A DNA stretch of 64,000 nucleotides from Amblyomma americanum (GCF_052857255.1 NC_135497.1:542614207-542678206); one strand, 5' to 3'; positions 29,711-41,700 are shown, counted from the stretch's first letter. Numbers and translations are program-made. Notes: a model not told the origin generated them from the letters alone.

Positions 29711-30160
29711 ATGGCGCCGTGGGACCGACAGCTGCAGGTGGAGGCGGGTCTGGCGCGGGAGCGGGTCCCCTCCATTTTCCGGGGCAACACCATCACAGAC
29801 CACCTGGCAGCGCACCCGGAAGCCGTGATGCCACCGGAGCTGACGGCCGCCTACTGCCCGGAGTGCGGCGGCTTGATCGTCAGCCGGCGCACGCACGTCG
29901 CCTCCAGCTACCACCGGCAGCGGCTGGAGGGGAGCAGCCTGGACGCTGAGGTAGTGCGGGCCCGGATGGCGCGGGACCCTGTTTTCGCGGCCAGGGTGCT
30001 TCGGATGGAGGTCGCCCCGGAGTCCCGAGCCCTGGTCGCACCACCCGGGCCAGGGACCGCGCCTTCTGCTGCGACGCCAACCCCAGCAGACGACGACATC
30101 GGAGACCTTGTTATGGATTTCGATCTGCTGGGGGACTTGGAACTTGTAAGCGGCCAATAA
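29711..30160 (+). CDS. Accessory 3' ORF of the gypsy element, C2H2-like motif and acidic tail
   Basis: The 149 residues from the ATG at 29,711 form the only well-composed frame after integrase; the same frame is open further upstream, so a longer protein (up to about 364 residues from the ATG at 29,066) is possible. Residues 49-68 hold CPECGGLI...H.....H, a C-x2-C-x9-H-x5-H arrangement that could bind zinc. The last 25 residues are strongly acidic with spaced hydrophobics (DDDIGDLVMDFDLLGDLELV), a composition known from activation domains. There is no signal peptide and no membrane segment, so it does not look like an envelope protein. The stop overlaps an AATAAA. I do not recognise the family; a nucleic-acid-binding accessory role is inference. 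Confidence 0.55.
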   Translation: MAPWDRQLQVEAGLARERVPSIFRGNTITDHLAAHPEAVMPPELTAAYCPECGGLIVSRRTHVASSYHRQRLEGSSLDAEVVRARMARDPVFAARVLRMEVAPESRALVAPPGPGTAPSAATPTPADDDIGDLVMDFDLLGDLELVSGQ

Positions 30161-30225
30161 AGGTAAAGGCTTTAATGAGATCATTGCAGTCTACAGTCCG
30201 CTGAACTCAGGGGACGTTCGGTCTT

Positions 30226-30238
30226 TAGGGAGGAGGAG
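30226..30238 (+). promoter_or_regulatory. Polypurine tract before the 3' LTR
   Basis: TAGGGAGGAGGAG directly abuts the 3' LTR, the usual site of plus-strand priming in LTR retrotransposons. Confidence 0.85.
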
Positions 30239-30812
30239 TGTGGGAGTTTCGGAGTGCCGTACCCTTCCCGGGCCGGCGGGGCGCGCCGTGGAGAAGCAGG
30301 AAAGCGGAAGCTTTCCTCCTTCCCCACGGGCGAGTAGCCAGATGGTCTGCTCGAGAGCGCTGCGCCGCCTCCTTTCTCAAAAACCGGTCGCAAGCGCGCA
30401 CCGCCAGGCGCCGCCGGAGCGGTCGCTGATTGGCCGAATATGACAACGGGCAAGTGCGCCGAAATCGGCGGGTACCGGTCGTGGCCGGGGGAGACTTCAG
30501 CGAGCCGCGACAGCGAGAGGACGTCAGGTAATTACCTCGCTTCTTCCCTCTTTGTTGTCGCCATCTTGCCCCATCAGCCGCACGACCAAGCCAGACGGCA
30601 AGGGTCGCAGATCAAGATTCAAGCAGCCAGCGACTTGGGAGAACCCAATAAACGTTTGGCCCCGGGCAAAGCGTCCTGTTCCATGCTGTGTTTATTTCGC
30701 ATTTCTGCTGCGCCGCCGTGAGAACGGCCGCGCGTGGTGTGCGATACCGGGAGCTCGGAGTTCACGGCCTAGACCTCAAAGGAGGCTCGACGGCTTAGTA
30801 AGAACCCCCACA
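30239..30812 (+). repeat. 3' LTR of the central gypsy element
   Basis: 574 bp, TG...CA, with AATAAA at 30,647-30,652. It is followed by the ACAT target copy and then right-arm sequence. Confidence 0.95.
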
Positions 30813-31044
30813 ACATTTGTGCTGAAAAGAGGTTTATTTTAATAACAGTTTGGTGGAACGCTTTGGGAGAGCTTCAATGATGAAAATGAAAAAAAAAACA
30901 TTTCGACTGGGATGTTGTGAATAAAGCTGTCAGATATTTTAACTGAGCCCTTATAGCTCTCTGCGCTGAATGCGAAGACATTGGGTATTTAAATGCCCAC
31001 TAGTCGGCTGTCTCGCTCAGCGGTGCTCGTGCATCATATTGAGG

Positions 31045-32955
31045 TGTTCATATTGAGGTGTTGTGTCCGACAAAGAGGGGTACTTCGTTGTGTTACCCGA
31101 ACACTTGTTGAAGAAAAAGGCTTATTCGGCAATGGAAGCACATTTTAGACCTGTTAAAGTCAAAGCTACAAAGTTCAAGGAAAATGCTCTGAAACTCTTG
31201 TCGCGTTTAAACCTAGAGAATTTGCGCTCTAGCGTTAAAAAGGCTGAAGGCCTAAGGCTCGAAGTCTTCTTTTCAGCCAAAACGCATAAGGACGACATAC
31301 CCTTCCGTGCTATTGTCACTGAGCGGTCGACTTGGCAACATGTCGTTTCATGCTTCCTGCAAAAGCACCTAAAAGGTCTTACCTTAGCGGACCCATATCA
31401 GACGCCAAATTCTTTGGCTGTTGTCGACTACCTTAAGAATCATAATCCTAAAGTAGCGTCTGCATTTAGTATTGATGTTAAGGACCTCTTCTACTCGCTG
31501 CCACATGACACACTGATGAAATTTGTTACTGATTGCATTACCGAGGATAATGATGAACAATGCTTTGTCAATGCCTGTGGTGTTTCCGTTCCTTCGTTTT
31601 TAGAAGTGCTGTCGTTTTATCTGGCTTCCACTTTTGTGGACTGGAATGGGCATTTGTTTATTCAAAAGACAGGTGTTTGTATCGGATCCAAAGTAGCGCC
31701 CGTCCTCAGTGATATCTTCCTGTCTCGAGTTGACTCTTATATTGAAAAGAATCAGAGTGGCCTTGCAAAAAAGATTTTCAGGTATGTCGATGATTATCTG
31801 GTGTTTGTTGACCGACATGAATTTACAAGGAGGGTGGTCGACATTATTAAGATTTTTAAAGAATATGGGCGTGGATTACAGTTCACCTTTGAAACTCCTA
31901 CAAACGATTGCCTGCAGTTCCTTGACACAAAACTTCATTTCGTGCAGGATCATGTGTGCTGGAGGTATTCTCCGAGGTCTGATAAACCACTCTTAAATTA
32001 TCAATCAAATCACTCAAAAATTGTGAAGTGCGGCATTGCTGTCTCCTGCCTAGGATCGTCTTTGCTCAAGTCGTGCCCTCACGAAATGAAGGAAAGTTTC
32101 TGCGAGCAAGTGAACAGACTAAAATTGGCTGAATTTCCAGAGGACTTGCTGTTTCTAGCTTCTTGCAAGGTGCTAAAAAAAGTAAAAGAGTTCAATAGGT
32201 CACTTTTGAAGGGTTCTGAGGAGAAAAAGAAAAATGTTGCAGTCATACCTTATGTTCATCGGTTTTCTCATCAACCAAAAAACGTGGGTAACAGATATGG
32301 TGTTAATGTTCTCTTCTATGCCCCTCAGAAAGTTAGTAGTGTTTGTGCGAAGGTTGCCGCGCGCTCTAGCAGCGGTGTATGTGATAAACGAAAGCGGTGC
32401 TGCACTGTGAATCACAAGAACCGCTATGTCAGATGTTCAAAAGGAGTGGTGTATCACATTCCCTTTTCTTGTGGCCGGACCTATATCGGTCAAACGGGCC
32501 GCTGCCTTAATGTGCGCTTGCAAGAGCATTTTTTGTCATTGAATAAGTCGCCTTCATCTAATCTCGCTAAGCACTGTTCGAAATGCAGCGGCTGCAAGCC
32601 TTTGCTTCACCAAACTAAAATCTTGTTCCGACACCCTAATCAGCTAACCAGAGAGATTTCAGAGGCCTATCACATCCGTAAGAATCAGCACACGTGTGTT
32701 GCCGACCCTATGGTGGTTTTGCATGAAAGGGAGTTTTGTTATCTTGACGCACCTGTATGAGCACTTTTCCTGTCACGCCTGCGCGATGGCTTTTGTTTTG
32801 TTTGTGATTGTTCTTCCTTTTGTGTGTTTCTCGAATAAACGCGCAGTTGCGAGTAAGCGCTTGTGTTGTTTGGTCTCCCTTGTCTGTTGTCCTAAGTGCG
32901 CTTTATATAATTTTTGAAAATGAAAAACCAACTAGCTCAGATGTCAATTCTGCTA
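31045..32955 (+). mobile_element. 5'-truncated Penelope-like element, right arm only
   Basis: Its interior encodes RT plus GIY-YIG nuclease (next entry), the defining combination of Penelope-like elements. The left arm preserves the unoccupied site at about 16,366-16,381. At the 5' junction the target sequence TCATATTGAGGTGT appears twice in tandem (about 31,036-31,063), and about 11 bp of target present in the left arm are missing on the 3' side. The 3' region contains AATAAA near 32,835 and ends about 32,955. Boundaries are accurate to perhaps 10-20 bp. Confidence 0.9.
31063..32760 (+). CDS. Penelope-like reverse transcriptase with GIY-YIG endonuclease
   Basis: An uninterrupted frame of 565 codons, opening without an ATG near the 5' truncation point (first in-frame ATG at 31,132), so the N-terminal part of the usual protein is missing. 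Early residues SDKEGYFVVLP match the conserved DKxGxFVV start of Penelope RTs. AFSIDVKDLFYSLPH (motif A), GVCIGSKVAPVLSDIF (motif B) and FRYVDDYLVF (catalytic box, near 31,778-31,806) follow. The C-terminal 130 residues carry VVYHIPFSCGRTYIGQTGRCL, the GIY-YIG nuclease signature, preceded by a cysteine-containing stretch (CDKRKRCC). Penelope elements use this nuclease to nick the target. No internal stop is present, so decay since insertion has been slight. Confidence 0.93.
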   Translation: MSDKEGYFVVLPEHLLKKKAYSAMEAHFRPVKVKATKFKENALKLLSRLNLENLRSSVKKAEGLRLEVFFSAKTHKDDIPFRAIVTERSTWQHVVSCFLQKHLKGLTLADPYQTPNSLAVVDYLKNHNPKVASAFSIDVKDLFYSLPHDTLMKFVTDCITEDNDEQCFVNACGVSVPSFLEVLSFYLASTFVDWNGHLFIQKTGVCIGSKVAPVLSDIFLSRVDSYIEKNQSGLAKKIFRYVDDYLVFVDRHEFTRRVVDIIKIFKEYGRGLQFTFETPTNDCLQFLDTKLHFVQDHVCWRYSPRSDKPLLNYQSNHSKIVKCGIAVSCLGSSLLKSCPHEMKESFCEQVNRLKLAEFPEDLLFLASCKVLKKVKEFNRSLLKGSEEKKKNVAVIPYVHRFSHQPKNVGNRYGVNVLFYAPQKVSSVCAKVAARSSSGVCDKRKRCCTVNHKNRYVRCSKGVVYHIPFSCGRTYIGQTGRCLNVRLQEHFLSLNKSPSSNLAKHCSKCSGCKPLLHQTKILFRHPNQLTREISEAYHIRKNQHTCVADPMVVLHEREFCYLDAPV

Positions 32956-33243
32956 AAGAACAATCCCTTAGGGGGACGCAGTGACTTTAATTGGTTTATT
33001 GTACGCCGTAAACTTCGTTTTGAGTGGTGTGCTCAGACGTCGAAGCAATCCTGCAAACATCTGATGAAAGCCTAATAGATTTGATAACTCAATACCGGGG
33101 CACAGTTGAACAAGTATATGTTGGAGATTTTTGCCCGAGATTCCCTGCTGGATCTAAATACAGGGGTGCATGCTCGGCGGCCGGAGTGGCAGTGCCCATC
33201 AGCCATGCGATTAAGGAAGAATGGGGGCATAGGGCGTGGAGAG

Positions 33244-33627
33244 CCCACGCTCTATCATATAACGTGGGCCTGCCAGAAAATAGAGGTGGCACCAAAAATA
33301 CCAAACCCGAGTGCGGAGCAATGGGAAGGAATGCTCTACAGCGACCGTCAGGACGTCCATCTTGGGGTAATCCGGCGAGCACAACTGGCAGCGGCATCCA
33401 GCGGAGCCCTGGACTAGGGGCAGACGACCATTGCTAAGAAGACGGACGACACACCTGACTCCGCCAAATTGCTCACCTACTCTCTAGAGCTCAATAAACG
33501 TTTTCCTTCCTTCCTTCCTTCCTTCCTTCCTTCCTTCCTTCCTTCCTTCCTTCCTTCCTTCCTTCCTTCCTTCCTTCCTTCCTTCCTTCCTTCCTTCCTT
33601 CCTTCCTTCCTTCCTTCCTTCCTTCCT
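33244..33627 (+). mobile_element. LINE 3' fragment with (TTCC)n tail, right arm only
   Basis: The first part encodes the last residues of an I-like LINE protein (TLYHITWACQ, then SAEQWEGMLYSDRQD to GALD and a stop at 33,415-33,417). This is followed by a short 3' untranslated region ending CTCAATAAACG and the TTCC repeat. The left arm is uninterrupted here (about 16,078-16,092). The insert is only about 0.38 kb, so it is extremely 5'-truncated. The repeat tail merges with the target, hiding any duplication. Confidence 0.85.
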
Positions 33628-33630
33628 TCC
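33503..33630 (+). repeat. (TTCC)n microsatellite, about 32 units, LINE tail
   Basis: A pure tetranucleotide run following the LINE 3' end; open frames through it are artefacts of repetition. Confidence 0.97.
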
Positions 33631-34199
33631 TACAGAAGGGAGGAGTGTCAGGGAAGTCACCGCAATAACAAGGCGGGTGACCCAATCGACGCCCAGTGTT
33701 GTAGGTAAGAGAGGCTGTAAGTAGGCAGTATGTTTGAACAGTGGTCCAGGTTGTGCCCTCTGCGTGCCTCATCGACGTAAGCGGCAGGGCGCTAAGGCTT
33801 ATGAGAGCGCTCACCTGAGTCAGCCGAGAGCGTTGGTGGAGACGTGGAGGTGAGAGTTATCAGATAGAGAAAGGGGGCATCCACCAACATATTCTGTGCA
33901 TCGGGAGTAAGGTGCTGGAGACGCTATGAGCCAGCTCGTTCGCTACAATGTTGCAGGGAGATATAATTAATTTCTGGTAAAAAAGAAGGGAAGGTTAAGC
34001 TATTCATTTCTCTCTCGATAAATGGCCAGGGTGGCTCCAGGCTGTGCCTGGAAGGAGCATGTACTCTGGAATGTTCTTGACATAGTAAAAAATGTTTTTT
34101 TTTTCAAGAGCGTCGAAGAGAGCGCAGAAAGGCGTCATCAAAGAGAGTCCACATCACGAGTTCTCCACCGAGTCCATACCTAACGAGTATACCACGAGT

Positions 34200-34990
34200 C
34201 CACACTTACTACGTCTGGCGCAGGTCTTAAAAACCACTGAGGCTCCCCAGTGTCCTTCGGTATTCGTAGGCCGCACCCGGCACATGATCAATCTTGTGAC
34301 ATCTTATATATATCTAGGACTTATTTTAACACAGAATCTTTCATGGTACACTCACATAGCGAAAATATCTAACGAGGCTAACCGCACTCTAGACTTTCTA
34401 ACGCGAAATCTTAAATTCTGCTCCCCTTCAGCGAAAATCCTTGCTTACAAAACCCTTATAAGGCCCAAGCTAGAATATGGATGCTTAGTTTGGCACCCTC
34501 ATCAGAATAATCTTTCTAACTCCATTGACTCTATCCAATAAAGTGCAGCTCGGTTTTTTTTTCATGACCATTCTGCCTATACTAGTGTCACAGCTCTAAA
34601 ATCTAATAAAAACTTCGGAATCTAGAAAGTCGGCGTAAAATAGCCATGCTCGTTCTGCATCTTATGATCTATCATTTTACAATTGATAACAGCGTTATAT
34701 CTCCTGATCACCGACATTCATCCCGGAGCAGTCATTCCAAGTCTGTATACCCGCCGCACGCGCGGACATCATCACACCTTCACTTGTTTTTTTCCACTAA
34801 CAGCGAAAGACTACAATGATCTGCTTGATGAAGCTGTTCATTACACTAGTGCGACAAATTGCAGGACAGCCATTGCAAATTTTATTTTGTGAAGCCACCC
34901 ACCATTGAAATCGTCTGTGAAGCCGCCCACCCTTCATGTAAAACCCCTGTCCAAAAAGCATTTGAGGACTAAATAAAGATAAAATTAAAA
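34200..34990 (+). pseudogene. CR1/jockey-like LINE 3' end, right-arm copy
   Basis: The plus strand encodes SYIYLGLILTQNLSW, then KILAYKTLIRPKLEYGCLVW. This is the conserved region after the RT palm in CR1/jockey-type LINEs (YLGVxLxxxLxWxxHI ... AYKxLVRPxLEYxxxVW). Stops appear further on, and the element ends in AATAAAGATAAAATTAAAAAA-like sequence near 34,970-34,992. There is no RT palm upstream, so it is 5'-truncated. The left arm has a more eroded copy at 14,751-15,430. Confidence 0.75.
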
Positions 34991-36818
34991 AAATACGGAT
35001 GTAGAAATTGCCATCACATGCACAGTCAGGCCTGGTCTTTACATGTGACGACGTGGTTGCTAGGCGGCCAGCTTGCAGGTGACAAAAATGTAATCGCCAT
35101 GGCACACGTTTAGAAAATCTCGTCACGCGCTCCGCATTGACGGCAGGATCTGAGTGATGCCCGTTCCATGCGACACCTTTGAGCGTCCTTGATTGCCACA
35201 CCAGCTTGCATCCTTCCGTATCCAGTGAACGGCTCCGCCGGTGAATGACGTCTCATGGTCGCCTGCAAGCCCAGTCATAACTCTATGCTTAACCTAAGGC
35301 GAAAGGATGGCCATGGACACGATTGCGAGCCGGTGATTTTGATCACATTTCACTTTAAAACGCGGCTGCAGCGGCCGGAACTGGGCTAGCATTGCTTGCG
35401 TGTGGAGTGCAGGACGCGAATGGGAATATCTGTGCACGACGAGGGACGCAAGCCTGATACACAGCGTTGTACTGCATCGGGGATTGTCCCTTTCAATCCT
35501 CCATTCACGACACAGGGCAAAGCCCACTTGCACAAAGCAAATTATTCGAGTTTCAGTCTAGCGTTTTCATGCGAAAGCATTACTTATCATCGAGGTTTCG
35601 TGTCAGCAGAAAGTGGACGCAAATCTTGTCGGCAGCCACTGCATCGCTCGAGGAGGTGTTACCAGTAAAGAATGATTGATTGTGAGAGAGAATATAACAA
35701 AATGACGATGCGCGGCAAATTTGGTTAATGTGGAGTATCTAATTATTTAGAGTCTGAAAAGTATACTAGACGTCGAAATAGTCCAGGACGTAGATATAGT
35801 GGGTGGACGTCAAAAGAGTCGTGGTCGTCTAACAAGGAGGATGAATGCTTGAAATAGATTAATATGTGATTAATGAACGATTATTAAACAAAAAAGCTAT
35901 GGTTGATGTATAGAAATTAGAGGAGAATAAAAACCATGGACGTTGATGTTGTGGGACGACGTCATAACAGTCTCGGATGTTCAAAGGTTATAAAGCGAAA
36001 AAAATAGGTTGGAAAAGTGTAAGCCAAGTTAAAATGTGTTAATTTACGTAAAAGCAAAAAAACAAATAGATACTTAATAGAAAAAAATGCTGAAAAACAG
36101 AAACGAACGACAAAAAAGCATTTAGAAGTCACAATAATTAAGTGAAGACAGGCGACCAGTGTGGGTGATATGTCAATGCTCTCGCATTCTCCCAGAGCGG
36201 GTCGCCGTAGGGGTCTCTAAATTTTATTAAAGAAAAACACATGCTACTTGCAGGTAGCATGGTTGTGTGTTCGACAGATACGAAAATGCAGCAAACGCAA
36301 ATAATCTGCGCAATGAAAGATTTACAGCCGTCTTGTCCCAAGCAAACCGGCGAACAAAATCGGTGCACCAGAGACCTCTTTATTTTGTGCGGCAAGCGCC
36401 TCACCGTCCGACGGCACTACTGCCAGAGCACAAAGGTATTAATCGAAAAGGCAGATAGATGTTCAAGGCTGAAGCTTTCATTTTCTACGTGGCCCGAAAC
36501 GCAGTAGAAGTACTGAGGTGCAACATCAAACATATTTATTTCAACAAAAAGCAAGAAAATTTTCTGTCTGAGCTGAGCGACACACTGAGGTCTACAATTC
36601 AAATTTCCAATGCAAAGTAGAAAGCGCGAAGAAAGCCGTGAAAGTAATGTCAGGTGTCTTGTTCGGTGGAGTTCTCCAGCGGTAGCTATGAACCTTCACA
36701 AAAAATTTTATTTGAAAAATACTTGAACTCTTATTGTTCAATAATGAGAGATCACATTTAAATAACTTTGTCTTAATGTTGATGAAACATTAAAGGTGAG
36801 GAGATCTCTTGAATATTG
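34991..36818. other. Unassigned right-arm sequence
   Basis: Counterpart of about 12,930-14,750. Small frames only; nothing recognised. A matching unassigned stretch continues at 37,282-38,560 beyond the SINE. Confidence 0.4.
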
Positions 36819-36830
36819 GCCACTGAAATA

Positions 36831-37269
<439 letters not shown>

Positions 37270-38559
37270 GCCACTGAAATACAGTTGAAATTATTTTGAG
37301 TACTGTCTGTAAATTTTGTTTTGATTTTTTATTGCTTTTCTTCAATTATTTTATTGATATCTTCTTTATTTCAGAGATTTTTAAGAACAGTCACTGGATG
37401 AATTAAAAAAAAATTATATTTTGCACACCTACTGCACCGGAAGGCCCATGTCGATGCAATTCGCGCGTACATTTCCTGAAGCAAGAAATGGAGGCAACCA
37501 GTGCTCACACTTTAACATTGCAAGCTCGTGCTTATGTAGTGCTCAAAACATTCAGAAGAGGATGATATGCACACGCTCACACGCAAACACACGCATACAT
37601 ACAAAGCCCTCTCATTTCACATTATGGAACAGCTTGCAGACGAGGCTTATATACTCCTCTACAAAGTCTGCCCATCGATTCAGGTGATGAACTGCCAATC
37701 ATCAGTTATCTAAATTATTGTTGTCACTATTGGTCTATATTATTTCCCATAAAATTAATCAAGTTCACATGCGATGTTTTCTTGGTTGAATACCACGATT
37801 TCTTCAAGAACACCAAAATAAAAGCAATAGTAAGAGCCGCGTATCTACGAACGCAACGTAAGCTTGAGGGTGTATTGAAGTATCAGTACTTTTCTTTCTT
37901 GTGAAAGGGAGAGCTTGAGCGGCTTACTAGTGTATTTACAGGCGCTGCGTTCTCCTAGAGCGTAAGTACAGACCATAAGTACAGAAAGAGTAACACTCAG
38001 GCCACATCAGGCGCGTCTAGATTAGGCCTACTTTACATAAGCTAGGGTCAGCTACATCACCATCCGCATAATTGAATCCCTACAACATCTACTCAACAAA
38101 TGTGCTCAAGTATATCGTTTTGAAGTAGCCAAAAGTATTGTCGAAAAAATTCAATTACTGCTGAATTGACATAAAAAACCGCTAGCAAAAGCTAAAAAGG
38201 ATATAAATGAAAAATAAATGCTAAATTTTGTATTGGAGTGCTTCGACTGCCGAGAGCATGGCGTCGTTTGACGTGCGCAAGGAGCAGAGGTAACCCTGAT
38301 GAAGGTAGCTGAAGGGAGGCCGCCGGTGGCGAGGAGCGCTGGAGATAGGGCACAAAAAGTGACAACGGTTACGCCTACTAAATCGCAGAATTTAGCAACA
38401 GCTTGCGTAAACGATGTCACCTTTTCTTTTTTCAAAATTGTGCCTGTTACATCATCACCATCACCGTAACAACGCCCACTGCGGGATAATTGCCTCTATA
38501 TCTCACCAAGCAATCCTGTCCTGTTGTTGGTGTTCGAAACCATTTTTCACAAAGCAGGA

Positions 38560-41500
38560 AGAGAGAGGAAATACTGCACATGCTGGTGGAATGCTTAGTT
38601 CACGAACCCAAAGGCCATCGCTGTCGCTCTAGATTGGGACACCATTCACGCTGGCTCGCCAGTTCTGAGCTTTTCCTTCTATTGGTTTGTATGTAATTCG
38701 GGTGTTTGTTGTCAGAGCATCTGCTATGTTGCGTGGTATGTGGTGGGATTTTAGCCACCACAAGCGCAAACCCGCCATTGCGATCTCAAAAGATAACATC
38801 AAATTTAATTACGTTTCAGAAAGTGTAGGTTTGTAATCTGCGCAATGCCTAGCCTCTCCCTGGTTTACTTTACGGTGTGAGAGCGGGTAGACTTGTCTCT
38901 GCATTCGTAGGATGAGTAGTCTCTCTCCCTATGTGGAGGAGACGTAGGAGAGCTCACTGTCTTAATCTGCTCGGCTATTGCACCGTCGAGCATGCCTTTT
39001 CGCGGCCTCATTTTAAATTCCCTCGAGCCCCTCGTGCCCAGGTTTGGAAGTGATTTGTTGCTTTTTGGAAGTCGTGTGAGGGCGCTTAGTGTTGAGCAGG
39101 GACGCTACTGATTTTGGGAATGCTGCCTGAGAGGAGGAGCCGACTCGCAGAATTTGAGGTTCACAATTTGGAGGTATTTGCCCGAGGCGTCGCCATATTG
39201 AAACGCTAGCGCGATTGCAGCTGTTTCGATTGCAGTATGGGTACTTTTTGCGATGAAGGCGCTGGAAATGTCCGTATAGTTGTTGTCCTGGATTGCAAAA
39301 GGCAATGCGTACTTTTCCCATATATTCTGAAAGGAAGCGTTCATTTTGTGCACACACCGCATATTTCCTTTTTTGTACAACTAAGACAATTGCAACTACT
39401 ATCGTAGAGTTGGGGTGTGTGGCAGGGACTACATACACGGCGATTCTTTGTTAGTTGTTGAGTGCGGCGCATGTAATGTATTCCTGCCATATTAGGGTCT
39501 TCGTATATATCCCGCTGCATGCTTTTGGCAGAAGGGTCACCTGAATGCCAGAGCAGATTGGTGTTTATGTCCTTGTCCTGGGTGTCATGTACTTGCCGGT
39601 TGTCTGCTGATGTGTCAATTCATTCTAGAATGGCTCTTCAGGCTTTAGTGGCGAATAGTCTTTCTGTGAGGAGAGGACAGCTCTCGGACCACGGCGAAGG
39701 TGTTGGTGAAACCGTTGACGTCGAGGTGTTCGTTGGCTGTGTAAACAAGGAGGCCGATTGCTTGTCTGTAGGCCATGTGGATGATCGCGTTGTCTTTGCT
39801 GATTTCTTCTTTAAGCAGGGTGAGGTATGGGAGTCCATTCGATGGGTTAATCATTGCTAGGCCTTGTATTGGTGTCTTCCTGACGCATTCTCTTGCGGGT
39901 TCTGTGTACCCATTTGATCATGGAAGCGATTTGTTGAATTGCAGAGTGGAGGCGCTGTAGCTTATATTTTGCCTTTATATTCCTTTTAATCCAAAGCCTC
40001 AGGATGCGTAGGAGACAGTCTTGTCTTATTAGGGTACCATCGAACAGCACATCGAGCACACCCGGGAATTTGTATGCTTGTCCTATGATGCGAAAGATTT
40101 AGAATTTCTCCAGCGCATATCGGATACCACATCTTGCTGCCAGGCTTTCGACACTTATAGCCGCTATCTGCAAGGTTCCTTCTTTAGTGGCGAAGGAGCC
40201 TTTAGTTGTAATGATTGTGATTTATTCTGCATTCAAAGTATATCTGATGTCTAGAACTATGTCGAGACCTGTGGCCATGCTGATCATAGCGATATTGAAG
40301 AGTATTAGGGAGATAATCCAGCCAGGGAGGGAGGGGGGGCTGCCTTTCTGGCTTTGTTGGGCTTGTGTCCCGTTGCTGAACGCACTTGTTCCTGGCCAAG
40401 GGTGGCTGTGTGGTTGCTATGACAGGGTTCGATGTAGTTGAAAGTTTATACGCCACATCCAATAGTCTCTAGCTTCAGGAGAATGGCTTTATGCGAGACG
40501 TGGTCGAAGACATCCTTGAGATTTACGGCCAAGATAAGTGTACTCTACGACATGGATTGTTTTGTAATACTTTTTAATTTAGAAGGAGGGAGCGAAGTTA
40601 TCATTATCTTCGAATAAATTTGGAGACGGGTTTCAATGATGCGTTCATACAGCTTCCTCTAACAGGAGGTAAGAGAGGTGGGCCTGAGAGCCTCCGGGCT
40701 GGGTGGTTTGCCTGGTTTGAGAACTCTAATTATTTCTGTGTTTAGACTCTGCCTGGCCTTCTGATACTTTCCATAGGGCATCGTTGATGTATCTTGTGAG
40801 AATATGTGTTTGGGTTTTGATCACATTTCTAATAACTCCGTTGGTGATTTTTCCGCGCTTGCGGCTGTTTAGTGGGTGGCTGAGCGCGCTGCAGCGTAGA
40901 CTTCAGCTTGGATAATGGGCACGTCTAGTTCCTCGTTGCTCGTTCCCGTGTACTGTATTATGAGCTGCGGGACGTATGAGCCTACGTATTTGGCTCAGAA
41001 CGCATTCTTCAAAGCTTCATCGCCTCCAGGAGAGATATGCCTTCTTTCTGAGTGTTCGGTTCGAAGTGGAACTAAACGTTGTGAGGTCTATTAGAATGCG
41101 TAAATTCACCCTGGTACCTTAGGTCCCCAGGGGGCCTCGCAGTGATTTGCAGAAATCCTTTTAGTCTTCCTAGGAGATGTGGCCGGCATGATCTTGGTCT
41201 TCTGTGGATATGGGAACAATCCTTAGCCTAAGGGAGGAACTTAGGCGCTGTTTTTACTATCTCAGCATTAGCATCCGCCTATCCTCGCACAGCTGGAGAA
41301 GGTACCTCTCCGCGGCTGGCACTTACGGTGTGCATTGTAACTCCGTTTAGGGCGTCATTGTGTGCTCTTTTAACTACTTTGCTCCGTTCACTGATGCACT
41401 GAAAAGGTTCGCCTCAGTCGGCGTATTCGTGATGCTTGGCCCCGTCTGTAATGCAGGGTGCCCCAAGCCACTGCCTGACTAGAGTAGTGGAGGTATGCCT

Positions 41501-41700
41501 ACTGAGAGTCGATTTATCACTGCCAAAGTTTTCGCTGAAGGTCTTTCACGTGGCAATGGGAACATTTTTGATGAGGGCTGTCTGGACAGGAGTCGCGGTT
41601 TACGCTGATTCTTTCCCTTTTTTCCTTCCCTCACACCTCATAGGGCGATCGGCGCGTCCGAGTTCCGCTATCTTCCGAAAGTAGCGAGCGACTGACCGGT
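38560..41700 (-). pseudogene. Decayed I-like LINE (RT and RNase H relic), right-arm copy
   Basis: Counterpart of 8,660-11,640 on the minus strand. RNase H remnants lie near 39,440-39,010 and the motif A region near 40,560-40,480. The two copies share many stops, but each also has private indels. Confidence 0.7.

Larger units (their letters stand above)
19140..30812 (+). mobile_element. Ty3/gypsy LTR retrotransposon, right arm only, containing a nested LTR element
   Basis: Bounded by direct LTRs (19,140-19,721 and 30,239-30,812) that begin TGTGGG and end CCCACA. It has a primer-binding site, gag, pol in protease-RT-RNase H-integrase order (the Ty3/gypsy order), an extra 3' frame and a polypurine tract. 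A 4 bp target duplication is GCAT at 19,136-19,139 and ACAT at 30,813-30,816, one base apart. The left arm shows the empty site as the complement of ACAT at 16,611-16,614. The LTRs differ from each other at a dozen or so positions plus small indels, and pol has stops and frameshifts, so the element is old and inactive. Its protease region was later hit by the mag-like element. Confidence 0.95.

Noticed and set aside
29699..30184. Antisense frame of 161 codons opposite the accessory ORF
   Set aside because: Composition is that of a GC-rich shadow; the plus strand has the cleaner motif, a sensible end near an AATAAA and the element's orientation.
28943..30238. Envelope-like gene that would make the gypsy element an errantivirus
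   Set aside because: No signal peptide, no furin-like site and no transmembrane helix in the only long 3' frame.
33503..33630. CRISPR array or regular spaced repeat
   Set aside because: Pure tetranucleotide tandem repeat without spacers; none of the other arrays in the window has spacers either.
33469..33814. Open frames across the (TTCC)n array on both strands
   Set aside because: Repeat-derived; the real coding content is only the short LINE C-terminus before the array.
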